Program-made: the position numbers and the translations under genes | Shown: positions 16,073 through 27,661 of the stretch, piece after piece | Position numbering within the stretch: position 1 is the stretch's first letter | Layout of the letters: the number at the start of each line of letters is the position of its first letter | The notes under the pieces: model-generated | What the model was told of the DNA's origin: nothing | What the model saw: only the letters and a program-made list of their open reading frames with translations | Databases searched by the model: none | NCBI RefSeq assembly: GCF_004025585.1 | Contig: NZ_QTZO01000021.1 | Coordinates: 1 to 41,368, forward strand | Reading direction: 5' to 3' | Source: Pseudodesulfovibrio sp. S3 | GTDB taxonomy: Bacteria; Desulfobacterota; Desulfovibrionia; Desulfovibrionales; Desulfovibrionaceae | Length of the DNA stretch: 41,368 bases

Positions 16073-16984
16073 TTACAGGTCTTCATCAAAGGTATCCCCG
16101 CGACGCAGGCTGGCCATGAACATATCCAGGTCATCGTTGGATTCGGCCAGAATCTTGTCCAGATAGGCCAGATTGCGCTCAATGGCCTCATGATAAAGAT
16201 CCTTGTCCACATTCCAGCGCCCCTTGAAGTAGTGATACATGTATCTGTCCACACCGTTGAATTCGTCATCGAGCCGTTTCCGGGCAACCACCTGATAGAA
16301 GGTCCGGGTTTTGAGCAGGAGATCAAACGCGGAATCGTATCCGGGCAGTTTCGCTTCCTGGAACTCCTCGAAAAGCAGAAGCAGCTTCTCCAGATAATAG
16401 CGGTCGGCAATCTGGGCCAGCAGATCGGCACTGCCCACAAAAAAACCCATTTGCTGCATGGCTTTGGTGCGGAAGGCTATCTTGGAGGGGGACATGGCCA
16501 GAATGGTGCACCGGATGCAGTCCGCGATATCCTCGATATCGTCCTCCTGCAGGATTCCTTCCAGGTTACAGCGCATGAACTGTATGGACCGCTCCTCGTG
16601 TCCCACAGTATGCTTGGCCCCGGTGCCCTGGGTGTCGTCCACGTCCTGTATCAGCCCGACATCATGGAACAGGGCGGCCAGCAATCCCTTGCGGCAGTCG
16701 TCCAGAGTGAAACCCTCACCCTGATTCAAAGCCCCGTAGATGAGGCGAACCGTGGCAAGGACAACGGAGCAGGTATGCTCGAAATCATGATATCGGGTGT
16801 TGCTTGCGCGATAACCGGGATAGTTGCCATAAAACAACTTTTCCACATCCTCGAAAGCCCGTCTGAAGATTTTCCCTTCATATCCAGGGAAAAAGATATT
16901 CAGGACATCTTCCGATTCACGACGGACGCATTCCACGTCTGCCGGGTCCACATAATCATACAGCTTGACCTTGGGAATAACCAT
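16073..16984 (-). CDS. HD-domain protein with a cyclic-nucleotide-PDE-like signature
   Basis: A 303-residue soluble HD protein. RYHDFEHTCSVV (about residue 60) followed by LLAALFHDVGLIQD (about 100) reproduces the YHxxxH ... HD pattern of class I cyclic nucleotide phosphodiesterases, and a TVGHEERS segment follows. The C-terminal half is helical and acidic. The substrate is unknown; cyclic or modified nucleotides are possible. The ATG at 16984 starts five bases after the stop of the GAF-HD-GYP gene, so the two are co-translated. An upstream ATG at 17014 overlaps that gene and was not used. Confidence 0.8.
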   Translation of the reverse strand: MVIPKVKLYDYVDPADVECVRRESEDVLNIFFPGYEGKIFRRAFEDVEKLFYGNYPGYRASNTRYHDFEHTCSVVLATVRLIYGALNQGEGFTLDDCRKGLLAALFHDVGLIQDVDDTQGTGAKHTVGHEERSIQFMRCNLEGILQEDDIEDIADCIRCTILAMSPSKIAFRTKAMQQMGFFVGSADLLAQIADRYYLEKLLLLFEEFQEAKLPGYDSAFDLLLKTRTFYQVVARKRLDDEFNGVDRYMYHYFKGRWNVDKDLYHEAIERNLAYLDKILAESNDDLDMFMASLRRGDTFDEDL

Positions 16985-16989
16985 GCAAC

Positions 16990-18228
16990 CTACTTTAAAG
17001 CGGATTCCTTCCACTTGTCGCGGATGGCCTTGATGACATCGAAGATCTCGATGAATATCTCGACCACTTCCGGATCGAAATGGGTGCCTGCGTCACTTTC
17101 CAGAATTCCCAGACATTTTTCATCAGGGAAAGGATCCTTGTAGGACCGGGGAGAGGTCAAGGCGTCAAACACGTCGGCCACGGCGCAGATCCTGGCGGAA
17201 AGCGGGATGGATTCGCCGTTGACGGGCGACCCGCCCATGTCTGGCGATTCGTTCCAGACCTGATCGATGGGCACAGACGGATACCCGCGCCCTTCCCATT
17301 TCTCGTGATGATACAGGGCGATCTCCATGGACATGCGGTCCAGTTCAGAGGTCTGGTTCCTGAACAGCCGCGCCCCGTATATGGTATGCCACTTCATGGT
17401 GTCATACTCTTCATCCGTCAATTTGGCCGGTTTCTTGAGGATGTTGTCGGAAATACCGACCTTTCCCACGTCGTGCAGCATGGCGGCCAGCCGCAGGTTG
17501 TCCCGGGCACGCTTGATATCGTTGGCGCGGTGTTTCCGGCGGGCGGCCCAGGTACCGTATATCTCGGCACAATAGGCGCCGACACGCTGAACATGCGCCC
17601 CGGTCTCGGAAGGGTCGCGCAACTCGGCCATCTGCATCATGCGCAGGATCAACTCACGGTTCATGATACCGCGTTCGATAGCCACGGCGGCGTTGTTGCA
17701 GAACAACGGAATGTATATTTTGGCTTCTTCGTCGAACGGCACCACCTTGCCCATCTCGTTCTTGGCGTTGATGAGCTGCATGACGCCCACCAGGCGGCTT
17801 TCCTGGGCAATGAGGGGGATGGTCAGCATGCTGGTGGTCCGAAAACCGGACTTTTCGTCAAAGGACTTGTTGAAAGAAAAGGGCAGGGTCGCATCCAGCT
17901 TGTAGGCGTCATCGATGGAGAGGCTTTGCCGGGTCTTGGCCACGTAGCCGACAATGGATTTCTCGCTGATGGGAATGCCGAAATTCTGATACAGGGCGGC
18001 GTTGGCGGTTTCCTTCTTGAACAAGGTGTCGTTCTGGACGTAGCTGAACAGGAGGCAATTGTCCTCAACGAGGAAGATCGAACCGGCATCAGCACCTGTA
18101 AGCTTTCGTGATTCATACAGTATTTTATCAAGAATGGTATCAACATCCTTGAGCTGGTTGACCTCGTCAGTGGTCTTGAGAATGTTCATTACCGCATCAT
18201 CACGATTGGCAAAATGGTCCGTGCCCAT
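16990..18228 (-). CDS. GAF-HD-GYP protein, probable c-di-GMP phosphodiesterase
   Basis: A 412-residue protein: GAF sensor domain (about 27-186), then HD-GYP (about 195-405). The HD pair is H252-D253 in MLHDVGKVGI, with HHEKWEG at 307-313 and GRGYP at 313-317, so the catalytic set is intact. A 20-residue insertion (DQVWNESPDMGGSPVNGESI) follows the GYP motif before LSARICAVADVFDALTS. It is expected to hydrolyse c-di-GMP in response to a GAF ligand. A strong AGGGGGG lies upstream of the ATG. It is the first gene of a two-gene operon with the HD gene. Confidence 0.9.
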   Translation of the reverse strand: MGTDHFANRDDAVMNILKTTDEVNQLKDVDTILDKILYESRKLTGADAGSIFLVEDNCLLFSYVQNDTLFKKETANAALYQNFGIPISEKSIVGYVAKTRQSLSIDDAYKLDATLPFSFNKSFDEKSGFRTTSMLTIPLIAQESRLVGVMQLINAKNEMGKVVPFDEEAKIYIPLFCNNAAVAIERGIMNRELILRMMQMAELRDPSETGAHVQRVGAYCAEIYGTWAARRKHRANDIKRARDNLRLAAMLHDVGKVGISDNILKKPAKLTDEEYDTMKWHTIYGARLFRNQTSELDRMSMEIALYHHEKWEGRGYPSVPIDQVWNESPDMGGSPVNGESIPLSARICAVADVFDALTSPRSYKDPFPDEKCLGILESDAGTHFDPEVVEIFIEIFDVIKAIRDKWKESALK

Positions 18229-18335
18229 ACATGTCCCCCCTTAAATGATATGGTCATGCTATCGCCCAATATTCTTGAAAAATCAACATTGCTTATCAGA
18301 TATCCCGATTCCGATCGCAGGAAATCACAACAAAA

Positions 18336-18363
18336 CCGGCCTGACAGCATACTGTCAGGCCGG
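18336..18363 (-). terminator. hcp terminator
   Basis: CCGGCCTGACAG (18336-18347) pairs perfectly with CTGTCAGGCCGG (18352-18363) around loop CATA. On the minus strand it is followed by TTTTG, 25 bases past the hcp stop. Confidence 0.88.
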
Positions 18364-18388
18364 GTATTCTATGGGGCGCCGCCCTTAT

Positions 18389-19996
18389 TTAGCCGAGAAG
18401 TTCGGCGAGATCCGCATCAGGGGTGGTGATGGGTGCGATGTTGTAGTTCTCCACCAGGTAGTTGAGGACGTTGGGCGTGACGAACGCGGGCAGGGTCGGT
18501 CCGAGTTTGATGTTTTTGATGCCCAGGGCGAGCAGGGAGAGCAGAATGGCCACGGCCTTCTGTTCATACCAGGACAGGACCAGGGAAAGCGGCAGGTCGT
18601 TGACGCCGCATTCAAAGGCATCCGCCAGAGCCAGAGCGATCTGCACGGCGGAATAGGCATCGTTGCACTGGCCGATGTCGAGCAGACGGGGAATGCCTCC
18701 GATATCGCCGAGCTTCTTGTCAAAGAAACGGAATTTGCCGCAGGCCAGGGTCAGGATAACCGTGTCCGCCGGGGCCTTTTCCACGAATTCCGTGTAGTAG
18801 TTGCGGCCGGGCTTTGCGCCGTCACAACCGCCCACCAGGAAGAAGTGCCTGATCTTGCCAGCCTTGACCGCATCGATAACGGTTCCGGCCACGGACATGA
18901 CGGCATTCCGGGCAAAGCCAGTCATTACCGATCCCTTATCGATATCCTCTTTAAATCCTTCCATTGAAAGAGCTTTTTCAATAACAGGCGTGAAATCGTC
19001 ATTGCCCACATGCACAGCGCCGGGCCAGCCGACCAGGCCGGTGGTAAAGATGGCGTCAATGTAGTTTTTCGGGTCCTGGATGCAGTTGGTGGTCATGAGA
19101 ATGGCACCGGGGAACTCGGCGAATTCCTTCTTCTGATTCTGCCAGGCAGTGCCGTAGTGACCGGCCAGGTGCGCATATTTCTTCAGTTCGGGATAGCCAT
19201 GGCAGGGCAGCATCTCGCCGTGGGTATAGACGTTGATGCACTTGCCCTCGGTCTGCTTGAGCAGGGTTTCGAGGTCCTTGAGGTCGTGACCGGAAACAAG
19301 GATAGCCTTGCCTGCGGAGGGTCCGAGCTTGACTTCGGTGGGTTCGGGATGGCCATAGGTGGAGGTGTTGGCGTCGTCCAGCAGCTCCATGGCGCGGATG
19401 TTGATGCGGCCGCATTCCAGCGCGGCCTCGACGCACTGCTCCAGGGTCAGGTCGGTGGACAGGGTGGCAACGAGCAGACCTTGAATCTTGGCGTAGAGTT
19501 CATTGTCCTCCTTGCCGAGAATGGCGGCGTGATCGGCGTAGGCGGCCACGCCCTTGAGACCGTAAGTCAGGGTCTGCTTGAGAGACTTGAGGTCCGCGTT
19601 GGGTTCCGGGTCGTTTTCAACGCCGAACCCCTTGCCCTGAAGGACCATGCCGGAGAGATCGGCAGCGGGCATGAACACGGCCGGGCCGTCAAATGCAACA
19701 CCGGAGACCTTTGCCTTGAGTCCGTCACGCAGGGCCACACATTCATTGATGAGGGCGACGAAACGGGCGTCGTCGAAGTTGACGTTGGTCAGGGTGGAAA
19801 AAACCGCCTTGACCGTGAAGAGGTTCACTTTCGGGTCTTCGATGCCGGCATTGCGTGCGGCAATGGCCACCTGGGAAAGCCCCTTGGTCACATAAAGAAG
19901 AAGGTCCTGAAGAGTGGCGGTATTATCTGTTTTACCACACACGCCGACTTTGGTGCAGCCGCCTTTGGCAGCCTGTTCACATTGATAACAAAACAT
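18389..19996 (-). CDS. hcp: hybrid cluster protein (hydroxylamine/NO reductase), class I
   Basis: A 535-residue iron-sulfur enzyme. The N-terminal cysteines are C3-x2-C6-x7-C14-x5-C20, the spacing of class I Hcp from strict anaerobes such as Desulfovibrio, which binds a cubane cluster. Segments that ligate the hybrid 4Fe-2O-2S cluster are visible: SGHDLKDLE, THGEMLPCHGYPEL, VGGCDGAKPG, LACGKFRF and DIGQCNDAYSA. It reduces hydroxylamine in vitro and functions in nitric oxide defence. The ATG at 19996 follows AAGGAG; an ATG at 20080 is inside the regulatory region. Upstream lies a candidate HcpR/FNR-type site. No hcr/ferredoxin partner is adjacent. Confidence 0.96.
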   Translation of the reverse strand: MFCYQCEQAAKGGCTKVGVCGKTDNTATLQDLLLYVTKGLSQVAIAARNAGIEDPKVNLFTVKAVFSTLTNVNFDDARFVALINECVALRDGLKAKVSGVAFDGPAVFMPAADLSGMVLQGKGFGVENDPEPNADLKSLKQTLTYGLKGVAAYADHAAILGKEDNELYAKIQGLLVATLSTDLTLEQCVEAALECGRINIRAMELLDDANTSTYGHPEPTEVKLGPSAGKAILVSGHDLKDLETLLKQTEGKCINVYTHGEMLPCHGYPELKKYAHLAGHYGTAWQNQKKEFAEFPGAILMTTNCIQDPKNYIDAIFTTGLVGWPGAVHVGNDDFTPVIEKALSMEGFKEDIDKGSVMTGFARNAVMSVAGTVIDAVKAGKIRHFFLVGGCDGAKPGRNYYTEFVEKAPADTVILTLACGKFRFFDKKLGDIGGIPRLLDIGQCNDAYSAVQIALALADAFECGVNDLPLSLVLSWYEQKAVAILLSLLALGIKNIKLGPTLPAFVTPNVLNYLVENYNIAPITTPDADLAELLG

Positions 19997-20040
19997 GGTT
20001 ACTCCTTTGTTTTGGTAAATTCGCGTTCGATGGGTCAAGG

Positions 20041-20080
20041 AATAAACCAAACCGGAACGACTCAGTATGACTTGAGTCAA
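20041..20080 (-). promoter_or_regulatory. candidate hcp promoter with HcpR/FNR-family operator
   Basis: TGACTTGAGTCA at 20068-20079 has arms TGACT/AGTCA, and its extended form resembles the TTGACCnnGGTCAA HcpR consensus described for Desulfovibrio, with C-to-T and G-to-A changes. On the minus strand TTTATT (20046-20041) could be a -10 element, placing the palindrome centre near -40, as for a class II activator. The hcp ATG is about 45 bases further. Confidence 0.55.
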
Positions 20081-20200
20081 AAAGCTGCGATAAAACGCCC
20101 TTCTTTGATTTTTTTTGCCCAGGTTTTCTTTCTTCCACAGGAATGGTAGAAGTCAGGCATTCCGCAACATCTTGACATGTCTTTGTATTTCGGAGGAACA

Positions 20201-20869
20201 ATGCAGACCAAAGTGGACCATCTGGTGATAGCGGCCACGGACATCGACCGGGGCGTGGACTATGCCGAATCACTGCTGGGCGTACAGATGCCCAAGGGAG
20301 GGGTGCATGAAAAAATGGGCACCCACAACCACCTGATGCAGTTGGGCGATGCGCTTTTTCTGGAGGTCATCGCCATCAACCCCCAAGGCGAACCGCCCAC
20401 GAGACCGCGCTGGTTCGGCCTGGACGACCCGTTTGTACGGGCACGGCTTGATCGTGAACCCGCCTTCCTGGCCTGGGTGGTGAATACCGACGACATCCAC
20501 ACCCTCATGGCTCAATCCGCAATCTCCCTTGGACGGGCGGAATCCGTCAGCCGCGGCGACCTCAACTGGCAGTTCGGCCTGCCCTCCGATGGTCGGCTCC
20601 TGGCCGGCGGCATGATCCCGTATGTCATCCAGTGGGGAACCGGAGAGCATCCCGCCGCCCGGATGGCGGACCTCGGCTGCCGCCTGATCGGTCTGGACAT
20701 TCACCACCCCTATCCCGAGTGGATCGGAGCAGTGCTGAATTCCATCGGCCCCGTGGGCATGGTGCAGGTACACAAGGCCGCGTCCGGCACGCCACCCTAC
20801 ATGACGGCCAGCATCGACACCCCCGCAGGCATCCGGCTGCTCAGCAGCAGGCAAGACAAGGGATGCTGA
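20201..20869 (+). CDS. glyoxalase-like (VOC superfamily) protein
   Basis: A 222-residue protein of the glyoxalase-like domain type. It begins VDHLVIAATDIDRGVDYAESLLGV, the usual first beta-alpha unit of a VOC module, followed by GTHNHLMQLGDALFLEVIAINP. The second half (LGCRLIGLDIHHPYPEWIGAVLNSIG) is a second module. Potential metal ligands are His/Glu in DHL, HNH and LEVI. The reaction is unknown. It starts at ATG 20201 behind CGGAGG; an in-frame ATG at 20177 lies before the ribosome site. It is divergent from hcp. Confidence 0.82.
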   Translation: MQTKVDHLVIAATDIDRGVDYAESLLGVQMPKGGVHEKMGTHNHLMQLGDALFLEVIAINPQGEPPTRPRWFGLDDPFVRARLDREPAFLAWVVNTDDIHTLMAQSAISLGRAESVSRGDLNWQFGLPSDGRLLAGGMIPYVIQWGTGEHPAARMADLGCRLIGLDIHHPYPEWIGAVLNSIGPVGMVQVHKAASGTPPYMTASIDTPAGIRLLSSRQDKGC

Positions 20870-20962
20870 CAGCCAAAGGAAATGTGATCCTTTATGTATT
20901 TCATATGTTGATTGCCCCCGACAAGGGTATTGACGCATCCCGCTTTATTAATCCCCGCCCTT

Positions 20963-20991
20963 TTGATAGGGATGGTCAACACTCCTATAAT
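20963..20991 (+). promoter_or_regulatory. sigma70-type promoter for the hybrid kinase gene
   Basis: TTGATA (20963-20968), a 17-base spacer, and TATAAT (20986-20991) form a near-consensus promoter. The predicted transcription start near 20998 is only about five bases before the ATG at 21003. Confidence 0.65.
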
Positions 20992-21002
20992 CAGGAACCG
21001 CC

Positions 21003-24218
<3,216 letters not shown>

Positions 24219-24264
24219 TATCCCTATGGTTTGACACAGTAAGACTGGCGAGGGAGGTTCGACC

Positions 24265-25434
24265 ATGTCCGACAATGACTACAGTGAGTTACGAAAATTT
24301 GTGGCACCTGAATTCGTGTTCGGCGCGGGCGCGGCCATGCTGGTGGGACAATATGCCGCCAACCTGTCCATAAAAAAGGCGTTGGTCGTAACCGACCCTG
24401 TACTCGAATCCATCGGCTGTTTGGGCAGAATCGTGGACCGCCTCCGGGAAGAAGGGGTAAATTGCACTGTCTTCTCCGACATCACGCCCAACCCTCGACA
24501 TGCCGAAGTCATGGCCGGGGCCGAAGTCTACCGCAGGGAAGGATGTGATGCCATCGTGGCTGTGGGAGGAGGCTCTCCCATGGATTGCGCCAAGGCCATC
24601 GGCATCGTCTGCACCAACAATCGGCATGTGCTCGAATTCGAGGGTGTAGACAACGTCGAACGCCCCGGACCACCGCTCATATGCATTCCCACCACGGCCG
24701 GAACCGCTGCCGACATTTCCCAGTTCTGCATCATCAACAACACGGACCGACACGTAAAGATCGCCATTGTTTCCAAGACCATGGTGCCGGATCTGGCCCT
24801 CATCGACCCTCTGCTTACCCTGACCATGGGGGAGGATCTGACCGCCCATACCGGACTGGACGCCTTGACCCATGCCTTTGAGGCCTTTGTCTCAAACGCC
24901 TCGTCCCCCATCACCGACCTGAACGCCATGGAAGCCGTGCGCCTGGTCAATGAACACCTGCTTGCCGCCGTGCAACGGCCAGACGACATGGAGGCCAGGA
25001 CCGGCATGATGCTCGCTTCCACCCATGCGGGGCTGGCCTTTTCCAATGCCATTCTCGGCGCGGTCCATGCCATGGCGCACAGTCTCGGAGGGTTGCTGGA
25101 CGTGCCCCATGGCTTGTGCAACGCCATTCTGCTGGACCATGTCGTCGAATACAACTTCGCTTCGGAACCGGAAAAATACCGCAAACTCGGTCTGGCACTG
25201 GGCGCGCCCATTCCACAAGACGCCCCCTTGGACGCAGCACGGGAGGAAACCCTGAATGCGATTCGTTCCCTCAAGCAGTCCGTGGGCATCAAGGACAATC
25301 TGTACCAACTGGGGATGACCGAGGCCGTTCTGCCGCTTCTGGCGGAAAATTCCCTGGCAGACGCCTGTATGCTGACCAATCCGAAACAACCGACGACAAA
25401 TGAACTCATCGAATTATTCAGACAAGCCTGCTGA
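24265..25434 (+). CDS. ercA: ErcA-like iron-containing alcohol dehydrogenase, regulatory type
   Basis: A 389-residue group III iron alcohol dehydrogenase. The NAD-binding GGGSPMDCAK is at 101-110, PTTAGTAAD at 142-150, and the metal ligands D199, H203, H268 and H282 have the classical spacing. The start SELRKFVAPEFVFGAGA and the IPTTAGTAADISQFCII segment match my recollection of ErcA, the Pseudomonas ADH-like protein required for alcohol-responsive regulation and encoded beside sensor kinases. Here it lies between two kinase genes and overlaps the second by 35 bases, which supports a regulatory role over plain catabolism, though enzymatic activity is likely retained. GGGAGG precedes the ATG. 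Confidence 0.82.
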   Translation: MSDNDYSELRKFVAPEFVFGAGAAMLVGQYAANLSIKKALVVTDPVLESIGCLGRIVDRLREEGVNCTVFSDITPNPRHAEVMAGAEVYRREGCDAIVAVGGGSPMDCAKAIGIVCTNNRHVLEFEGVDNVERPGPPLICIPTTAGTAADISQFCIINNTDRHVKIAIVSKTMVPDLALIDPLLTLTMGEDLTAHTGLDALTHAFEAFVSNASSPITDLNAMEAVRLVNEHLLAAVQRPDDMEARTGMMLASTHAGLAFSNAILGAVHAMAHSLGGLLDVPHGLCNAILLDHVVEYNFASEPEKYRKLGLALGAPIPQDAPLDAAREETLNAIRSLKQSVGIKDNLYQLGMTEAVLPLLAENSLADACMLTNPKQPTTNELIELFRQAC

Positions 25435-26707
25435 TCCGGAACTGGACCAGACTTCCGAGCGTCAAAAACTCATCGGTCTGGGCAAACGGTCCATCAGCAA
25501 AAGCTACTACCCGGAACTCAAGACCCGTCTTGACGAATTGGAGCAATTCCGTGCCCTGCTGGATAGGGTGAATGATGCCATCTTCGTGGTGGACCCGGAC
25601 ACGGGTATGATACTCGACACGTCAGGATCGACTCACACCCTGCTCAATTGCAGTCTGCAAAAAATCAAAGGCTCCCTGTTCAAGAACATCCTGCCGCAAC
25701 ATATCCGGCGGTATGCCGACAACCTCTTCAACAACGAGACCAAGACGACTCGTCTGGAAACCGAATTCCGCTGTCCCGAAACAAAAGACTCTCCCTCGGT
25801 GCCCGTGGAAATGACCCTGCAGCTGGTCTCCCTCGGAGACACGCGCCGGGCAATCATCGTTGCCAGGGACATCAGCGAAAGGAAACGCAACGAACGAGCG
25901 CTCAAGCAAAGTCACGACCTCCTTGAAATCCGGGTACAGGAAAGAACTAAGGAGCTTGATCAAGCCAACAAGGCCAAATCCGATTTCCTTTCCACCGTAT
26001 CCCACGAACTGCGCACCCCGCTCACGGCGGTCCTCGGTTTCACCAAGATCATCCGCAAGAAAATGATCGACTCGATCCTGCCTGCCCTGGCGCATACCGA
26101 AGGCCCACGGCTGCAACGGGAAGCGGAACAGATCATGAAAAACATCGATATCATCACCAGCGAGGGCAACAGGTTGACCTCACTCATCGACAACGTTCTC
26201 GACCTGGCCAAAATGGAAGCGCAAAAGGTTTCATACAATCTGACCCCACTCCAGCCGGAAGAATTCATCCAGAGGTCGGTGGATGCCATATCCTCCCTGT
26301 TCGACGGGACCAACCTGGTGCTCCTGCTCGAAATCGAACCGGACCTTCCCAGGGTCATGGGGGACCTGGACAGGCTGATCCAGGTTATGGTCAACCTTTT
26401 TTCCAACGGGGTGAAGTTCACCTCGGAAGGCACGATAACCTGCAGCGCCCGACGCGTGGGCGACAACGTGCGCATCAGCGTTTCGGACACCGGCATAGGA
26501 ATCCCGGCAGACCTGCTGGAAACCGTTTTCGAAGAGTTCTCTCAAGTGGGAGGAAATAAGTCCGACCGGCCCAGAGGGACCGGTCTCGGCCTGCCCATCT
26601 GCCGTCATATCATTGAGAAACACGGAGGCCATATCTGGGCCGAAAGCCACATCCGCAAGGGAAGCGAATTCGCCTTCACCCTACCCGCCATGAAGGAAAG
26701 CCCCTGA
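25400..26707 (+). CDS. PAS histidine kinase, ErcS-like partner of ErcA
   Basis: A 435-residue cytoplasmic kinase without transmembrane segments or receiver. A conserved-looking N-terminal stretch (RQKLIGLGKRSISKSYYPELKTRLDELEQFRALLD) leads to a PAS domain (about 55-170), a coiled coil (SHDLLEIRVQERTKELDQANKAKSDF), HisKA with H202 in VSHELRTPLTAVLGF, and HATPase with VNLFSNGVKF, DTGIGIP and GTGLGLPI. The partner receiver is not adjacent on this strand. The first 35 bases overlap the end of ercA, indicating coupled translation. The ribosome site is weak, as expected for a coupled gene. Confidence 0.9.
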   Translation: MNSSNYSDKPADPELDQTSERQKLIGLGKRSISKSYYPELKTRLDELEQFRALLDRVNDAIFVVDPDTGMILDTSGSTHTLLNCSLQKIKGSLFKNILPQHIRRYADNLFNNETKTTRLETEFRCPETKDSPSVPVEMTLQLVSLGDTRRAIIVARDISERKRNERALKQSHDLLEIRVQERTKELDQANKAKSDFLSTVSHELRTPLTAVLGFTKIIRKKMIDSILPALAHTEGPRLQREAEQIMKNIDIITSEGNRLTSLIDNVLDLAKMEAQKVSYNLTPLQPEEFIQRSVDAISSLFDGTNLVLLLEIEPDLPRVMGDLDRLIQVMVNLFSNGVKFTSEGTITCSARRVGDNVRISVSDTGIGIPADLLETVFEEFSQVGGNKSDRPRGTGLGLPICRHIIEKHGGHIWAESHIRKGSEFAFTLPAMKESP

Positions 26708-26741
26708 CGAGAAGGTGTTCCGCCCTTATGGTGAAATGCGG

Positions 26742-27512
26742 CTAGAAACGGAACAGGTACCGTTTTGCGATGGTATTGTAGGTTCCGTCCCTGTGCATCT
26801 GATCCAAAGCCTGCTCGATTTTTTGGATGACCATGTCCTTGTCCTCAAGGCTTGATGACCGGGAAAGGACAGCATAGGAAGGCTGTCCGCTCACAATCTT
26901 CCTTGGAAGATACACGATGGAACTGGTCATGCCCATGGTCGTGAGCCGGTTATAGGTCACATCGATATTGCCGGCAAAGGCGTCGATAGTGCCGTTCAGC
27001 AACCCCTTCATGGCCTCCCGGTGATCCTGGAACTCCACCACCTTCATTTTCCCGGCACTGCGGGCTGCTTCGAACTCCGGGCCCAGGTTCACACCAACAA
27101 TCTGACCAAGGGTCTTTCCGGCCAGATCGTCATATGACTCAAAGGGAAACCGACCGCCGGCCAGGGTGAAGAGGACATAATCGCTGAAATGCACCGGCAC
27201 CGCATCCATGAACATGGCGAATTGTTCCCGTTCAGGGGTTCTGAAAAGCGAAGTCGCTCCATCGCACCGCCCCTGCCGGACCATCTCGATGAGCGTTGCC
27301 CATTCCTGGGGTTGCACGGTCAACTCCAGTCCGGCCCGGCGGGCTGCCTCGGCAAGGACTTCCACGTCGATGCCGGTTGCACGGCCGCCGTCGGCAACCA
27401 TGGAATACGGCGCAAAATCCATATCTGAAACGAACAGCAACGGCCCCTCGGCCCGGACAGGACTTGAAAACAGAACCAAAACACTCAAAATGGAAAGAAT
27501 CGTCGTTTTCAT
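26742..27512 (-). CDS. periplasmic solute-binding protein, family 3
   Basis: A 256-residue exported protein: signal peptide MKTTILSILSVLVLFSSPVRA, then a SBP_bac_3 fold with FAPYSMVADGGRATGIDVEVLAEAARRAG, WATLIEMVRQGRCDGA, TPEREQFAMF, DLAGKTLGQIVG and ALDQMHRDGTYNTIAKRYL. Such proteins bind amino acids or related small molecules. No ABC permease or ATPase genes are near; it is transcribed away from the large hybrid kinase at 27662, so it could be a stand-alone receptor. AGGAG precedes the ATG. Confidence 0.9.
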   Translation of the reverse strand: MKTTILSILSVLVLFSSPVRAEGPLLFVSDMDFAPYSMVADGGRATGIDVEVLAEAARRAGLELTVQPQEWATLIEMVRQGRCDGATSLFRTPEREQFAMFMDAVPVHFSDYVLFTLAGGRFPFESYDDLAGKTLGQIVGVNLGPEFEAARSAGKMKVVEFQDHREAMKGLLNGTIDAFAGNIDVTYNRLTTMGMTSSIVYLPRKIVSGQPSYAVLSRSSSLEDKDMVIQKIEQALDQMHRDGTYNTIAKRYLFRF

Positions 27513-27568
27513 GAGGCGTCTCCTGATGGGTGTGGATTATTTCATCATACTCATTTCCATAGTCATAG

Positions 27569-27594
27569 ACAAGGAATCATGGACAATTCCTTGT
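27569..27594. promoter_or_regulatory. palindromic operator candidate in divergent promoter region
   Basis: ACAAGGAAT (27569-27577) and ATTCCTTGT (27586-27594) are perfect 9-base inverted arms separated by CATGGACA. The element lies between the divergent solute-binding and hybrid kinase genes and is not followed by a T-run on either strand, so an operator fits better than a terminator. Confidence 0.45.
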
Positions 27595-27661
27595 TTGCCG
27601 TGATAAATTTGATACGACTAAAGACTCTCCACACCGCCCCCGGCTGAAAAAGGAATCCACT

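Noticed and set aside
24228-24260. TTGACA at 24231 as a promoter for ercA
   Set aside because: No -10 element at usable spacing; read-through from the upstream kinase gene is more likely.
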